A stretch of 64,000 bases of DNA, taken from NCBI GenBank assembly GCA_013423325.1, contig BLJB01000060.1:62001-126000 (forward strand), written 5' to 3'. A program made the position numbers and the translations under genes. The notes beneath the pieces are model-generated. The model saw only the letters and a program-made list of their open reading frames with translations, ran no database searches and was not told the DNA's origin. Of this stretch, positions 1 through 11,451 are shown piece by piece (positions within the stretch are counted from its first letter, which is position 1; each line of letters begins with the position of its first letter). The DNA comes from Usnea hakonensis (Eukaryota; Ascomycota; Lecanoromycetes; Lecanorales; Parmeliaceae).

Positions 1-104
1 GCAATCTGCCGGTTGCCCTACCTTATCATCTTACTTTATGTACTAAGGCTGGCTCCTACTCACTCTGTGTATGAACAATTCCAATTCCACACCCTTTTCC
101 GGTC

Positions 105-1140
105 ATGCCCCCCAAAAAGAAAAATCGCCAGCCTTCGAGGGCTGCGTCTACACCCGCCGGTGATGCAGTCGAGCAGGGAGAAGAGAAGACACCAAGTCCA
201 ACGAAGGCGGATTTGGGAACGGAAAGCATCAAATCAGATCCATGGACTGATGAACAAGAAACCTCGCTCTTCAAAAGCATGATAAGATGGAAGCCAGTAG
301 GTTCGTGTTCAAAGTACATAAAACCGTGTCATCTACGTGAAGGACTGCTCTGAGTATGATTGCTAGGCATGCATAAGCATTTCCGAATGATTTCTATTTC
401 TGAGAATCTGCGGAATCATGGCTATTTCTCGTCACAAAATGCTCATACTCGAATTCCAGGGGTATGGGAGAAACTGGGCACTCTGTATAATCTTGAGACC
501 CTCGACGCAAGAGTCAGTCTTCCAGAATTTGGGCCACGAGAAAGCTCAGACTTATAGTTTCCAGGAGAACTCTTTTGGAGAACCGATCCAAACGGATGGC
601 GATCCTGCTGAGCACCCATTCTGTCCGTTCTCACTACCGGAAGATGATTACTCGGACTTGATGTTCGCAAAAAGATTAGCGTCTGACGGAACTTCATCGC
701 CGCCGATACTAGCCCACCAGTTCTCAGGCGCATCTGTTGAAGGAGCCAGAGCGGCAAGGAGATATAGCACTGTGGACGATACAGATGGTATGCATCCTCA
801 ACAATATACGTAAAAGTGCGCATGCTCAGTCTATCCAGATCCACGTTCATCGCCTGCATCAATCAACGGACAAAAGCTAGGGCGTTTTACTCGTACATCT
901 AAAGGCGCGCGGACATCATTGCTTGCAGAAGTCTCGACGGTTGGAGAGAGACAGGAGAGTAAAGGGTCAGTGGATCAAGGTGCTGACGAAGGTCAAAAGG
1001 ATGATGAAGAGGACGGCGTGGCTACGGAGGAAGATGAGAATGATAGCAAGGTTGCCCCCACAGTGAAGAGCACAAGCAAAGCATCGAAAGGAGCTGCATC
1101 AAAAATGAACGGGTCGCGGAGAAGTGGACGGAAGAGGTAG
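105..1140 (+). CDS. EAF7: NuA4 histone acetyltransferase subunit Eaf7 (CT20/MRGBP family)
   Basis: Eaf7 is a non-catalytic subunit of the nuclear NuA4 acetyltransferase (its animal counterpart is MRGBP). Exons that keep the frame are 105-300, 367-512, 565-787 and 839-1140, giving 288 residues. The family core is spread over the first three exons: WTDEQETSLFKSMIRWKPVG near residues 46-66, then MHKHFRMISI, a GVWEKLGTLYNLETLDARE stretch and a SLPEDDYSDLMFAKR block. Introns of 66, 52 and 51 bases were placed so that these blocks join in frame: KPVG runs into MHKHF and LDAR into ENSF. The C-terminal exon is acidic and then basic, ending in GSRRSGRKR, as expected for a chromatin protein with a disordered tail. 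The family assignment is secure. The first donor (GTTCGT) is weak but is the only one that preserves the motif. Confidence 0.9.
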
Positions 1141-1522
1141 GGCTTATGATTGCGGCATGCTGTATGGAACGAGGCAAATAACAAGTTTTGAAGCAGTAAT
1201 AAAGCAGTATAAGTCGTAGCTCCAAGAATGTGTAACAACCTCAAGAGTAAGAGGTCAAGCAAACTAGCACTCATGTCACATGTGATCGAAGCTTGTCCCG
1301 GTTGTCCGTCTCGGAAGACTTTCGGCCCTAAGGTACGCAACGGTTTTGCCTCGGCCCCTCAACTAGCTCTCAAGAACAATTGCAACCGCGGTCGAGAAAA
1401 TAATAGGACTTGAAACCCTTAAAATAAGTACCACAGCGACTGTTTCCTACTCTTCTCTTGTTTCTACTCATCAGGAGCTTCTTTTCTCCTTTTACTAACC
1501 TCCTTTGCCGACTTGCTCCGGG
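1141..1522. other. Intergenic region with pyrimidine-rich CAT2 promoter
   Basis: No coding frame is supported here. The last 80 bases before the CAT2 start (about 1436-1512) are strongly pyrimidine-rich on the plus strand, a common feature of filamentous ascomycete core promoters. No TATA-like element was identified. Confidence 0.45.
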
Positions 1523-3612
1523 ATGTTGCAAGCATTGGCAAGAAGGTCAACATTCCGTAACAGCTCGACCAACGTTCACCGTGCAAAGGTAGCTTTTAAA
1601 AGGTTACGGAGATAACCAAACTGGAAAAAAGGCTAACGAAATGCCTAGGCATTCAACATGTTGCCAGTAAATGCAAGACGGAGCTCGTCTGCATTACCCG
1701 AAGGCATGCGGTCTTTCCTCCCGTCTTGGGCTGCCCAGCGTCTCATCGCTAATACATTGAGTGTCAGGATACCGAGAAGACCTGTCGAAAGGCGCCATGT
1801 TACGATTTGAGGATTCGCTACCTAGACTCCCGGTCCCTTCCCTTGAAGAGACCTCGAAGCGTTATTTGAAGTCCGTGCAACCGCTGTTGAACAAAGCCGA
1901 ACTTGCGGCAACGAAGAAAACCGTCGACGAGTTCGTGGAACCTGGTAGCATTGGCCATGAGTTACAAAAGAGACTATGTGCCCGTCGAGAGGACACAAAA
2001 CACCGCAACTGGATATACGAGTGGTGGAATGATGCCGCATACCTCAGCTACAGAGACCCGGTCGTACCATACGTCAGTTACTTTTATTCACACCGCGATG
2101 ACAGGAGGCGGCGGAATCCCGCCAAAAGGGCGGCAGCATTGACCACAGCTATCCTCGAGTTCAAAAAGCAGGTAGATAGTGGGACTCTGGAACCAGAGTA
2201 CATGAAAAGGCTTCCTATCAGCATGGAATCATATCAGTGGATGTTCAATGCGTGCCGCATCCCTGGCAAGACAATCGATCATCCCGTCAAATACTCCCAA
2301 GAAGACCACAAATACTTTACCGTGGTCCGAAAAAATCAATTCTTCAAAGTCATGTACGAGGTTGGTGGCCAACAGCTCAACACTGCAGAGCTGGAAACGC
2401 AATTCTTTCGAATTTACAAGATAGCGCAAAAGACTCCTGCGGTTGGTGCATTGACTACTCAAAATCGTGATATTTGGTACTCTGCTCGCGAGGCACTACT
2501 CTCGGCACACCCAGCCAATGCCGCTGCGTTGGAGACAATTCAGGCTTCAGGGTTCCTAGTATGCCTCGACGATGCCTCACCGGTAACCTTGGAAGAGCGT
2601 GCCCATCAGTATTGGCACGGTGACGGTGCGAATAGATGGTTTGACAAACCATTGGAGTTTATCGTCAATCAAAATGGCACTTCTGGCTTTGTGGGGGAGC
2701 ACAGCATGATGGACGGAACACCTACTCATCGACTAAATGACTACATAAACATGATGATATTCAAAGGCAAACTTGACCTCTCCGAAACCAATGTCCGCTC
2801 CGACCTCGCCGAGCCTGTGGCCGTCAAATTCCATATCAATGAAGCTGTTAACAAGGAGATACACCGGGCAATCTCCGATCATGAAAACCTCATCGCCCAG
2901 CATGAGCTGAGAGTGCAAGCGTACCAGGGCTATGGCAAAGGACTAATCAAAAAGTTCAAGTGTTCACCAGATGCTTATGTGCAGATGATCATCCAGCTTG
3001 CCTACCACAAGATGTATGGCACATGTCGTCCTACGTACGAATCGGCAGCTACCCGACGATTCCAACAAGGTCGCACCGAGACTTGCCGCAGCGTCAGTGA
3101 AGAGAGTGTAGCATTCTGCGCGGCAATAGCGGACCCAGAGTCACCTCCGGAGGAATGCGTCAGGGCCTTTCGAGCCGCTGTCGACGCCCACGTCAAGTAC
3201 ATTACAGATGCAAGCGACGGAAAAGGCGTTGACAGGCATCTCTTTGGCCTTAAGAAATGCTTGAAAGAGGGGGAGGAATTGCCAGCGCTCTTTAAAGATC
3301 GAGCATACGGGTACAGCGGAACCTGGTATTTAAGCACGAGTCAATTGAGTAGCGAGTATTTCAACGGATATGGGTGGAGTCAGGTTATAGATGATGGGTT
3401 TGGTATTGCGTATATGATCAACGAGGACAGGTATGTGTGGCGCTACTAGTTGATCAGATGATGACTGACAAGAACGTGTGTACAGCATTCAATTCAATAT
3501 TGTGAGCAAAGGCTTGGGCAGTGAGCGCATGAGTTTCTGGCTCAACGAGGCAGCGGGAGATATAAGGGATCTGCTTCTGCCGACGTTGGAAGGCCCCAAG
3601 GCAAAGTTGTAG
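1523..3612 (+). CDS. CAT2: Carnitine O-acetyltransferase, dual mitochondrial/peroxisomal
   Basis: The enzyme reversibly moves acetyl groups between CoA and carnitine, so that acetyl units can leave peroxisomes and enter mitochondria. Exons 1523-1588, 1649-1703, 1768-3430 and 3486-3612 give 636 residues. The N-terminus (MLQALARRSTFRNSS...) is Arg/Ser-rich without acidic residues, like a mitochondrial presequence. The choline/carnitine acyltransferase domain starts at MLRFEDSLPRLPVPSLEET. The catalytic His is His352 in GEHSMMDGTP. The last three residues are AKL, a type-1 peroxisomal signal. The second intron (1704-1767) starts with GC (GCATGC) and is the only junction that gives the family-typical ALPEGYRED. 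The ATG at 1798 (MLRF) could start a form without the presequence. Family call is very sure; the two-compartment role is inferred from the two signals. Confidence 0.93.
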
Positions 3613-3916
3613 TTGTGAGGGGCAGCATTGTTTAGTTGATGGGGCAAGAGTAGCTAGATATTATTATCCAGGGGGCATTTTGTGTACAAGACAGGGCATG
3701 GTGCATGGTTAGCTACGTAGCGATGGCATATTGCTATTCAGACAAGCTTCTGCTCCTGAGTTGAGTTGAGTCGAGGCAACAAAAAGTTACTTACTGGTTG
3801 TGCGCCTTGCTGTAAGAGAAATTTGGAGTGAATATACTTTTAAGTCAGTCTCTGACTCAACCCCGCTTCGGCAAGTGGCGCGTTCCTGATTTGACCACGA
3901 CCCCTGTCTCGCTAAA

Positions 3917-3940
3917 GTAGGTAAGGTACCTTACCTTACT
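3917..3940. repeat. GTAAGGTA/TACCTTAC palindromic word island
   Basis: A run of AGGTA words followed by their complement TACCT gives an imperfect palindrome (GGTAAGGTACCTTACC). The same vocabulary recurs at 4236-4263 and 58864-58929, each time in the space upstream of a gene. Confidence 0.6.
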
Positions 3941-4235
3941 CTATGAGCCTAGAATAATGCTCGGTAGGTGCCTATGAAGCCCCCAAACTTGGTCACCCCC
4001 ACTGTGCAGGTGCTCCCAAAGGCTACCCGATAAGCCCCGAGTCTCATCAGTCACCAGTCCTTCCACAAGCCTTCAACATGGAACCAACAAAGCTTCCTCC
4101 GGATGCACATGTCCAAAGTCTTTACAAAGCATCGTCGTATCTAAATATAATAAGTGGAGAAAGGGAGTTGAGGCGGTTACACTTGGCTGGGACTGCTTTG
4201 TCTGCCCGGAAAACCTAGAGTAGGGCATGACCTCT

Positions 4236-4263
4236 AACCTACCTTACCTACCTTACCTACCTA
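4236..4263. repeat. Tandem ACCTT/ACCT words upstream of the Atos-like gene
   Basis: About 28 bases consist of alternating ACCT and ACCTT units on the plus strand, some 195 bases before the start codon at 4458. The position suggests a promoter element, but a simple microsatellite is equally possible. Confidence 0.6.
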
Positions 4264-4457
4264 ATTATTAACTCGTTACCTCATCCCTTGTGGAAGCTTG
4301 TGCATAACATAACTCCGCTTTTGCACAATTGTCATACGAAACGCGAAGCATTGAGGAGTAATCCCTCGCCGCCGCACCACAATCCTGTCTTCCAACCATC
4401 TCTGCCCCTACTTCCCATTTGCTCCGATCATGACAACTGCCAAACCCTGACGCCAGA

Positions 4458-7094
4458 ATGCCTGTTTATCAATATCCTGACGAGCACTTTTCGAAAGCTC
4501 TTAAACAAGAACACCTTCCTCAATACCATGCCAATCTGCGGAAGTTGTCAGAAGAGAGCATAAGAACGGAATTCTGTGACGGGCCAATCCCGGACGCCCC
4601 GAAAGAAGACGGTATTTCACAAACAGGAACAGAAGGCAGGGCTAGTAACAATGGAGAAGCAGTCTGCAGTGACAGGGCGGAGCTGATCGAACGAATCAAG
4701 AGAGGAGAAAGTCCCACTTGGATCCCCAATCAGGCGGTGAGTCGAGGGTGGCCTAGTCTTTGAAACACGCATCCAGAGACTTAAGCTATGGTCCAATTCT
4801 ACATGCACATGGCCTCGTATGATGCAAATCAAGGTCTCATAAATGGTTTGATTGTATCAATATGTCTCCTTAAAAGCTGTATGATGATCTTAGAGGGATT
4901 GGTCGCATACCCCTTTAGCAAAATTGCCAATAGTAGCTAACGACCTCTCATGCAGCTGCAAGAGGAATACCTCAAGACCAATAACGGGGATGTTCCAGGC
5001 CTTCGACGCCAGAGTTCCGAACGGAAAGGCCCTTCTCCTCTCCTTCCGGCTGTTGAGTTCAAGAATACTACACAGAAGCCAAGCAATTCTTCGAATAATG
5101 GTAGAGATAGACCATTGGAAACCCAGCGACCGAGGTCAGCTTTGCACGCTGGGGACTTCACCGAGGAACGAGAGAATACGAGGAAAGTTTCACAAGACTC
5201 GCCACTGGCTTCTAGAGGGTTTGATGCTTTCCAAAAAGGACCCTTAGGAATTTCACCCACGCCTCCTTGGTATGATCCTTCTTCATCCTTCAAGGAATTT
5301 GGTACGAGCTCCCAAGTCGGCCCTTGTGACCGAGACTATTCCACCTCGGACCGAAGGCCTTGGAGGAGTCGAGCACCATCACTTAGCTCGTACTCATCAT
5401 CAAGCTACGTACTCAAAGCTCCCACGACTCCATTGGTCCAGCAATCAAATAATACCGATCTGGACTTTTCCCCAACGATCAGGTCCGTAAGCCCCGAGAA
5501 GGGCAATAGGCGCCATACATTACCTCCCGATACCCTCCATGAGATGCACTCGCCTTCTAGTAGCCAAGCTTCGAGTTTCTCACAACCAGCTCGTCATCTT
5601 CCGTCATATCATAGGGAAGGCTCTCTTGACTGTGGCCACCGTCAGCGCAGATCCTTGACTTCGAATTGGTCTTTGCAGGCTTCCAAATCTCCGCAAACAC
5701 CCACGTACCCTCGCCCAAGGAGGACATCATTCTCTTCCGAGCCTTCTCCTCGGCAGCACGCCCACATGGTGGGATCGTACGAAGAGTCCATTCTTCGTGG
5801 ATGGATGTCAACTGCTCCCTCTAAGCCTCTCGATTTTACGGCCCAGATCGGAGTTCTTGGTAAAGGCAATTGCAAGCCCAAATGTCCAGCTCATGTGACT
5901 GTCCCGTTTCCTGCGGTATTTTATAGCTGGAGTTCTGGCAATGGCAGGAGCTCCGTAAACGATGACCCTAGCCCGTACGTGGGCCACATCGATTTGCAGC
6001 ACTCGCTATCCCCCCTGGTGCCTGAAGAGCATCCAGGACATCAAGCAGAGGCTGGCATTGGATCTCGGACCCATAGGAAAGGTGTAGAGCATGACACCAC
6101 GACTACAGGGCTTACTCAGCGAAAATGCAAGAAGAGAAGGCGGACCTCGCCCGCATCTGCTCCGCCCAGAGGGAGTTACAGGATACCTGAGCAGGGCCAA
6201 ATACAGATCATCATTAAGAACCCTAACAAGACAGCAGTGAAACTGTTCTTGATACCTTACGATTTATCTGGCATGCAACCAGGCACCAAAACTTTCGTTC
6301 GGCAGCGTTCCTACTCCGCCGATCGAATTATTGATGGTCCTCTGGCCTCAAATCCTCAATTGGATCAACCATTTAGGTCTGGTAAATCGACACTACGCTA
6401 TCTGATCCACTTGAACATTTGTAGCACTTCAAAAGGACGATTCTACCTCTACCAGCAGATCAGGGTTGTCTTCGCTAACCGTGTGCCGGACAACAAAGAA
6501 CAGTTGCGAAACGAGATCCAGGTACCCCAACCAAGGTTCAGTGCCTATAAACCAACCAGAGAGTCACTTTTTGGCGCCAGCTTGAGCGCAGGTGCAAAGC
6601 TGACAGCAGAAACAGCATACAGAAGACGAAGCTCAGGTTTCGGCTTTAGTAGCGACGAGGCTGATGGTTTCGCTCTGCAGACTCTTACGGGCGGATCAAC
6701 GTTCCCGTTCAGTAATGGGCCGCCTGTCCCCCCTATTCCAGCAATACCGTTCAATCTAGCAGTATCACGAAAGGCTGACAAGGGCCGGGAGAGCAGTAAT
6801 GGTGAGGCCATGGACCTTGATACTTCGAGACCGACCACCGGGTCAGACATGCAATCGCCGTCGAGTGAAAGGCCTGTGAACCACTTGAATGGTGCTCAGC
6901 TGTCAAGTTCGTACAAAAGCAGTTCTTCGAGCAATGGTAGCGAGGGCTACAATAAGCTGAACAAGGGAGAGTCTGGCTACGGCGGGTTTTTTGGGAGACC
7001 GGGTACTCCGGAGCCTGGTGAAGGCTTACTAGCAAGAAGATTAAAATGTTTAGGTGTTCAGCGAGATTCGAGACAAGTAGAGGAAGAGACGTGA
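4458..7094 (+). CDS. Atos-like conserved domain protein
   Basis: Exons 4458-4736 and 4956-7094 give 805 residues. The 219-base intron has a GTGAGT donor, an AGCTAACGA branch site and a CATGCAG acceptor. Most of the protein is Ser/Pro-rich and disordered. The conserved part lies between about residues 490 and 640: GSYRIPEQGQIQIIIKNPNK, KLFLIPYDLSGMQPGTKTF and VRQRSYS, followed by LRYLIHLNICSTSKGRFYLY. These are the hallmarks of the Atos/FAM214 family, whose fungal members are often labelled chromosome-segregation proteins. The molecular role is not established, and nuclear localisation is only suggested by a basic run, RKCKKRRR. The domain call is firm; the function is open. Confidence 0.85.
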
Positions 7095-7626
7095 TTGCTT
7101 TTTGGACAGCAGGGAAGATAACATCATATATGACTATAAGTTTTCTTTTTTTTTACGTGGTTGATTATAGAGCTCAATGATCGATAGCGACATAGCACGA
7201 ATATCTATATCCACATGACATGACATGGACAATTAATACAAGAGAGATCCAATCATGTTCCTCAAATCCTCGTAGCGTACTTTATGGCGTATCGTACACG
7301 TGTGGCGTGTGCCTATGAAATTCGGCAGACCAATTTCCCGAGCCTATTTACTAGTAGAGCATTTTAGAAATCTCCGTAGCAAATAACCAATGTACTTACT
7401 CTTCAGATACTCAAAAAATAACAAGAGTTTGAGATGTATTGGATCAATTGATTCCTCACTATAATTTTATAATGTGCTTATAGTGTGCTATACGTCTGCG
7501 CTGTTCTGAATGGTCTCGTTCGTTTGCGGCACATCCTCTCTAATCTGTACAAGTACAAAAAGCCAAGTCCTTTGTTTACGACTTCAAATTTGACCGCATC
7601 CTACCACTTGCCTGTCACTGCCCAGC
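7095..7626. other. Intergenic region upstream of ERG5
   Basis: AT-rich sequence without a supported gene. It serves as the 3' end of the Atos-like gene and the promoter of ERG5. No clear sterol-response site was picked out by eye. Confidence 0.4.
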
Positions 7627-9389
7627 ATGGCCACAGTCATGAACGGAAGCTTTGCCTCGCCAATTGCAAGTGCAGAATACATGGCGCTTAGCTCAGTAGA
7701 TGGGGGACTCTTTTCGAGAGTGTACAATGGCATGAGTGGACTCAGTCTCACTGTTACTGTGCTTTTGATGCTCGTCGCATATGACCAATGTGAAACTTGC
7801 AGAGTTCCCCCCAAATTTTACGACTTGCTGATACACGCTACAGTCATGTATGTCTGGAACAAGGGATCAATTGTTGGACCATCGTGGAAGATGCCCTTCA
7901 TTGGGCCATTCTTGCAATCCGTGAACCCAAAAATGGACGAGTACAAGGCAAAATGGGCGAGTGGAGACTTGAGTTGTGTATCCGTGTTCCACAAGTATGC
8001 ATGAAAAGCTGTGGTGGCGCCAATTGCAAATTCTGATTGCTTGATTCTAGATTTGTTGTCATGGCATCGTCTCGGGACATGGCAAGGAAGGTCTTCAACT
8101 CGCCTACCTTCGTCAAGCCTTGCGTGGTAGACGTGGCAATAAAGCTGCTCCGGCCCACCAATTGGGTCTTCCTGGATGGCAAGGCACACGTTGATTATCG
8201 CAAAGGTCTGAACGGCTTGTTCACCCGCCAGGCATTGGAGACATACCTGCCAGGTCAAGAGGAGGTCTACGACAAATATTTTGCGCGGGCTTTGGAGATA
8301 TCGAATCAAGGAGATAAGGAAAAGGGTGTACCCTTCATGCCATTCTTCCGAGAGCTCATGTGCGCCATTTCCTGCAGGACTTTCGTAGGGCACTACATAT
8401 CCGACCACGCAGTCAAGAAGATCGCCGATGATTACTGGATGATAACCGCGGCTCTTGAACTTGTCAACTTTCCCATCATCCTTCCTTTCACCAAGACCTG
8501 GTATGGAAAGAAGGCTGCGGACATGGTCCTTGAAGAATTTGCTAACTGTGCAGCAAAGAGCAAAGCGCGCATGGCTATTGGCGGAGAGATCACTTGCATC
8601 ATGGATGCTTGGATTAAATCTATGATCGACTCTGCCAAATATAATGAGAGAGTTGCTAAGGGCATTGCGGTCGACCCTCAGGAGAAACCTGCCACCCTCG
8701 TCCGCGACTTTTCCGACTTTGAGATTTCGCAAACCATCTTCACGTTTCTATTTGCCTCGCAAGATGCCACTAGCAGCGCCTGCACTTGGCTTTTCCAAAC
8801 CATGGCCGATAGGCCCGATATTCTTGACCGCGTGCGCACAGAGAACCTCGCGGCCCGCAACGGTGACAGGAATGTTCGTTTCAGCATGGACTTGCTCGAG
8901 AATCTCCCATACACTCGCGCTGTCGTAAAAGAGCTTCTCCGGTACCGGCCGCCAGTCATCATGGTGCCCTATGTTGTCAAGAAGCCTTTCCCTGTCACAG
9001 ATAGCTATACCGCGCCTAAAGGGTCCATGATAATACCGAGCTGCTGGCCGGCGCTACACGACCCGGAAGCCTACCCAAATCCCGATTCGTACGATCCCGA
9101 GAGATGGATCAGTGGAGATGCAGAGAGCAAGAGTAAGAACTGGCTCGTTTTTGGTACTGGTCCACATTATTGTCTAGGACAGACGTATGCGCAGTTGAAT
9201 TTGATCGGAATGATTGGGAAAGCCAGTTTGTGCTTGGACTGGTCACATAAGCTCACGGAAAAAAGTGAAGATATCGAGGTTTTTGCTACGATCTTTCCAC
9301 AGGTAAGTCGTATTTCTGAATAAAAGGGACGAAGTTCTGATAATCGGCAACAGGACCACTGCCCCTTGGTTTTCACAGAGCGATCATGA
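7627..9389 (+). CDS. ERG5: Sterol C-22 desaturase, cytochrome P450 CYP61
   Basis: CYP61 introduces the C-22 double bond late in ergosterol synthesis at the endoplasmic reticulum. Exons 7627-7789, 7844-7994, 8051-9302 and 9354-9389 give 533 residues, the usual size. Seen in order: an N-terminal membrane segment (LSLTVTVLLMLVAY), the family signature KGSIVGPSWKMPFIGPFLQ, CVVDVAIKLLRPTNWVFLDG, the I-helix FASQDATSSACTW, the ExxR motif (KELLRYRPP) and the heme loop FGTGPHYCLGQTYA with ligand Cys479. All introns are 51-56 bases and restore conserved junctions (AYDQ/F, FHK/F, FPQ/D). No catalytic motif is damaged. It lies 2 kb from the peptide cluster, separated by the rhodanese gene. It is most likely the ordinary housekeeping copy, although a second paralogue elsewhere cannot be excluded. 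Confidence 0.95.
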
Positions 9390-9689
9390 TCGATTCGACT
9401 TTGTTTCTCAGCATGCACAGGTCCCTTTGAGAAATGTATTTAGGCTTCTCTTTGTCTTCGGACCGCGGCACCTCGTCCCTGGGAGTCACTACCGTCGGCT
9501 GTTATAAACATTCAGGCGTCTAAATAGCGCCTGATATAATTACTTGGAAGGTTCCAAATCTCGTCATATAATCGCTCCGAATCCGCGAGACACTTTTCCG
9601 AACATCGTCAGATGTTATCCTGCCTCAACTTCTCCCTTCCAACACCTGACCTCTCCAACGACTGTGGAAACATGCACCCTCCTAAACCT

Positions 9690-10322
9690 TCACCTCTCAA
9701 CCTCCCCCCCCTTCGCCTCCCACTCCATCCAGCCACCCTTCATATCCCCAGCCTTAACCCCCACCCACTCCCTCGCCATCCGAGCCGCAGCCCTACTCCT
9801 CACTCCAGCCTTGCAATAGAAAATCACTTCGTCCACCCCGCCTTGCCCCTCTTCCCCATGACCACCCCCCTCTTTCCCCTCCACCTCCTTGCCTCCCCTG
9901 GCCCTCGGTTTCTCAAACCCAAACCTCTCGAAAAACGTCTCCGGATCCAGATAAAAAGCATCGGGATTCGACGTCAGCGGCATTGAAAAAGCGCCTGGGA
10001 TCTTGCCTGTTTGGTGTAGTTCGGAGGGTTCGCGGACGTCGATTATGAGACGGGTGCGGGAGGGGGTGGTGGTGAGGGGGTGGAGGGAGTCGAAGGTGTA
10101 GGGGGTTGGTGGGGGGGTGGTGGTGTGGGGTGTGGAGGGGGGCGCGGTGGTGCTGTATTGTTGTTGTTGGCGGTTTTGGTGGAGGGGGCGGAGGTGGAGA
10201 GGGGGAGGAGATGGATGAGGTTGGGGGAAAGGGAGGTGAGGGTGTGTGAGGTTGGAGGGGAGGGGGCGGAGGAGGGGGGTGAGGCGGAGGGGGAGGAGGA
10301 GGGAGGGGCGGAGGGGTGCCAT
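9690..10322 (-). CDS. Rhodanese-domain thiosulfate sulfurtransferase, probably mitochondrial
   Basis: The single exon codes for 210 residues from the ATG at 10322. The longer open frame reaching 10574 has no family support upstream, so this start was chosen because it begins an Arg/Leu/Pro-rich presequence-like region. The first 80 residues are low-complexity Pro/Thr/His. The rhodanese fold follows: RLIIDVREPSELHQTGKIPG, the acidic/Gly linker, then the catalytic loop FYCKAGVRSRAAARMA with the sulfur-carrying Cys, and the closing KGGWMEWEAKGGEVE. Single-domain proteins of this kind include yeast Rdl1/Rdl2, which act in mitochondrial sulfur handling. The substrate cannot be read from sequence. 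Confidence 0.88.
   Translation of the reverse strand: MAPLRPSLLLPLRLTPLLRPLPSNLTHPHLPFPQPHPSPPPLHLRPLHQNRQQQQYSTTAPPSTPHTTTPPPTPYTFDSLHPLTTTPSRTRLIIDVREPSELHQTGKIPGAFSMPLTSNPDAFYLDPETFFERFGFEKPRARGGKEVEGKEGGGHGEEGQGGVDEVIFYCKAGVRSRAAARMAREWVGVKAGDMKGGWMEWEAKGGEVER
10040..10320. other. Extreme purine/pyrimidine strand asymmetry inside the rhodanese gene
   Basis: For about 280 bases the plus strand is almost only G with some A and T (GGGGG runs), so the coding strand is C/T-rich and encodes the Pro/Thr/His linker. This may fold into G-rich secondary structure and is prone to sequencing error; it is still open in the coding frame. Confidence 0.6.
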
Positions 10323-11053
10323 TTTTGGAGTATACTTTAGTGTAGGTGGTTTGTCCACTTGCTTTTTGGTTGTTTGGAGAGAAGCGAGCTCCCTGTCATT
10401 CTTTATCAACCGAAGTTTAGCCGCTAATTTGAGCTTATTTTGGACGTACAACTTTCGCCGTCCCCCCAATTCACTGCCACCACTGTTACAGTTCCTCCTA
10501 ATGGACATCTTCCATCCCCAAATCACTCCCCACCCTGTTCCTTCTGCAACAGAAATAAACAAAAAAGTCTCCAAGCAATCCTCCGCCCCGCCTACCGAGA
10601 CACCAAAAAAAAAGACTCAAATACTACCCACACACTTCATGCTCACTATCGGAGGCCATACACTGCTTCTAATGTTCAGAAGTCTGAGCTGTGTTTCTAC
10701 AGGTCCACTGGGATCTTTGAGCCTGAACACAGGACACTTGAGCCCCATAGACTCGAATTGCACTCGAATACTTACACACAGTACATTGAACCGCAGTGGC
10801 CGGTGATCTTTCAGCGCGCTGACATAAGAGCCTGGTAAAATCGAGTCCTCCACTACTTTCTTATCACCCGTAGGAGCAGCCTTTTCGTATCGCCAAGTTC
10901 CCTTGGCTTTGCTTACATTAGGAGACAAAAATTAGCTCAACTGTTGGCCCTGGAGTTTTAGTTTCCTTTTTAAGAGGCGGTGAGACTAATTTATTCTGTA
11001 TGTCGGGTTGTAATTGAATACTATGCACGTAAGCGATAGTTGATTACAAGAAC
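10323..11053. other. Intergenic region between rhodanese and the peptide cluster
   Basis: Several overlapping small frames exist on both strands but none shows a domain, signal peptide or sensible splice pattern. It is taken as promoter of the rhodanese gene plus the left border of the cluster. Confidence 0.35.
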
Positions 11054-11232
11054 GCTGCAGCGGCCTTCGGCCGTCGAGGAGACTGAAAAAAAAACAAAGG
11101 TCCTGGTGGTCCCTTATGTAAGTAGACCTCGCGTATTCAACGAATCAGTATCGTTCGAGGAAGCTCTTTTTCTCACCTTACTCAAGAATATACTTTAGTA
11201 TTCAGATAGAAAGATAGATAGATAGATGATGA
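11054..11232 (+). repeat. Dispersed repeat, copy A
   Basis: Begins with a hairpin-forming GCGGCCTTCGGCCGTCGAG, then a GAGAC-A(n)-GGTCC part, the best-conserved core GACCTCGCGTATTCAACGAA, GAAGCTCTTTTTCTCACCTT and an A/T/G tail ending in AGATAGATAG units. Copies B (inverted) and C (direct) share the same order of blocks. The simple-repeat tail resembles a SINE or a miniature element, but no tRNA-like promoter or target-site duplication was recognised. Confidence 0.7.
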
Positions 11233-11451
11233 CAGCGACGGCCATCTTCGGAAGATGACTTGAGGCATTACGTCCAAAATGTCACCGAGTGCCTTCTCCA
11301 CTTGCATTCCTGATTTCTGCAATTGCCATTTGTTAATTGCCATCTTTCCATCTGAAGCAACAGCACAGTTTCTTCATTCACAGACCTTTTCTCTTTGCAT
11401 ATGGAGAATCTCATGAGCGGCCTGACTTTTGCTTTCCTTCCCCGATCAACC

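Larger units (their letters stand above)
3613..4457. other. Intergenic region between CAT2 and the Atos-like gene
   Basis: No gene is supported. The stretch holds two short islands of tandem ACCT/AGGT words (listed separately) and a pyrimidine-rich part just before 4458. Small open frames here have no recognisable domain and overlap the promoter. Confidence 0.4.

Noticed and set aside
7818..8732. 304-codon minus-strand frame
   Set aside because: Antisense shadow of ERG5; the P450 signature motifs are on the plus strand.
9544..9986. Pro/Leu-rich plus-strand frames
   Set aside because: They are the complement of the rhodanese catalytic region; the catalytic Cys loop is on the minus strand.
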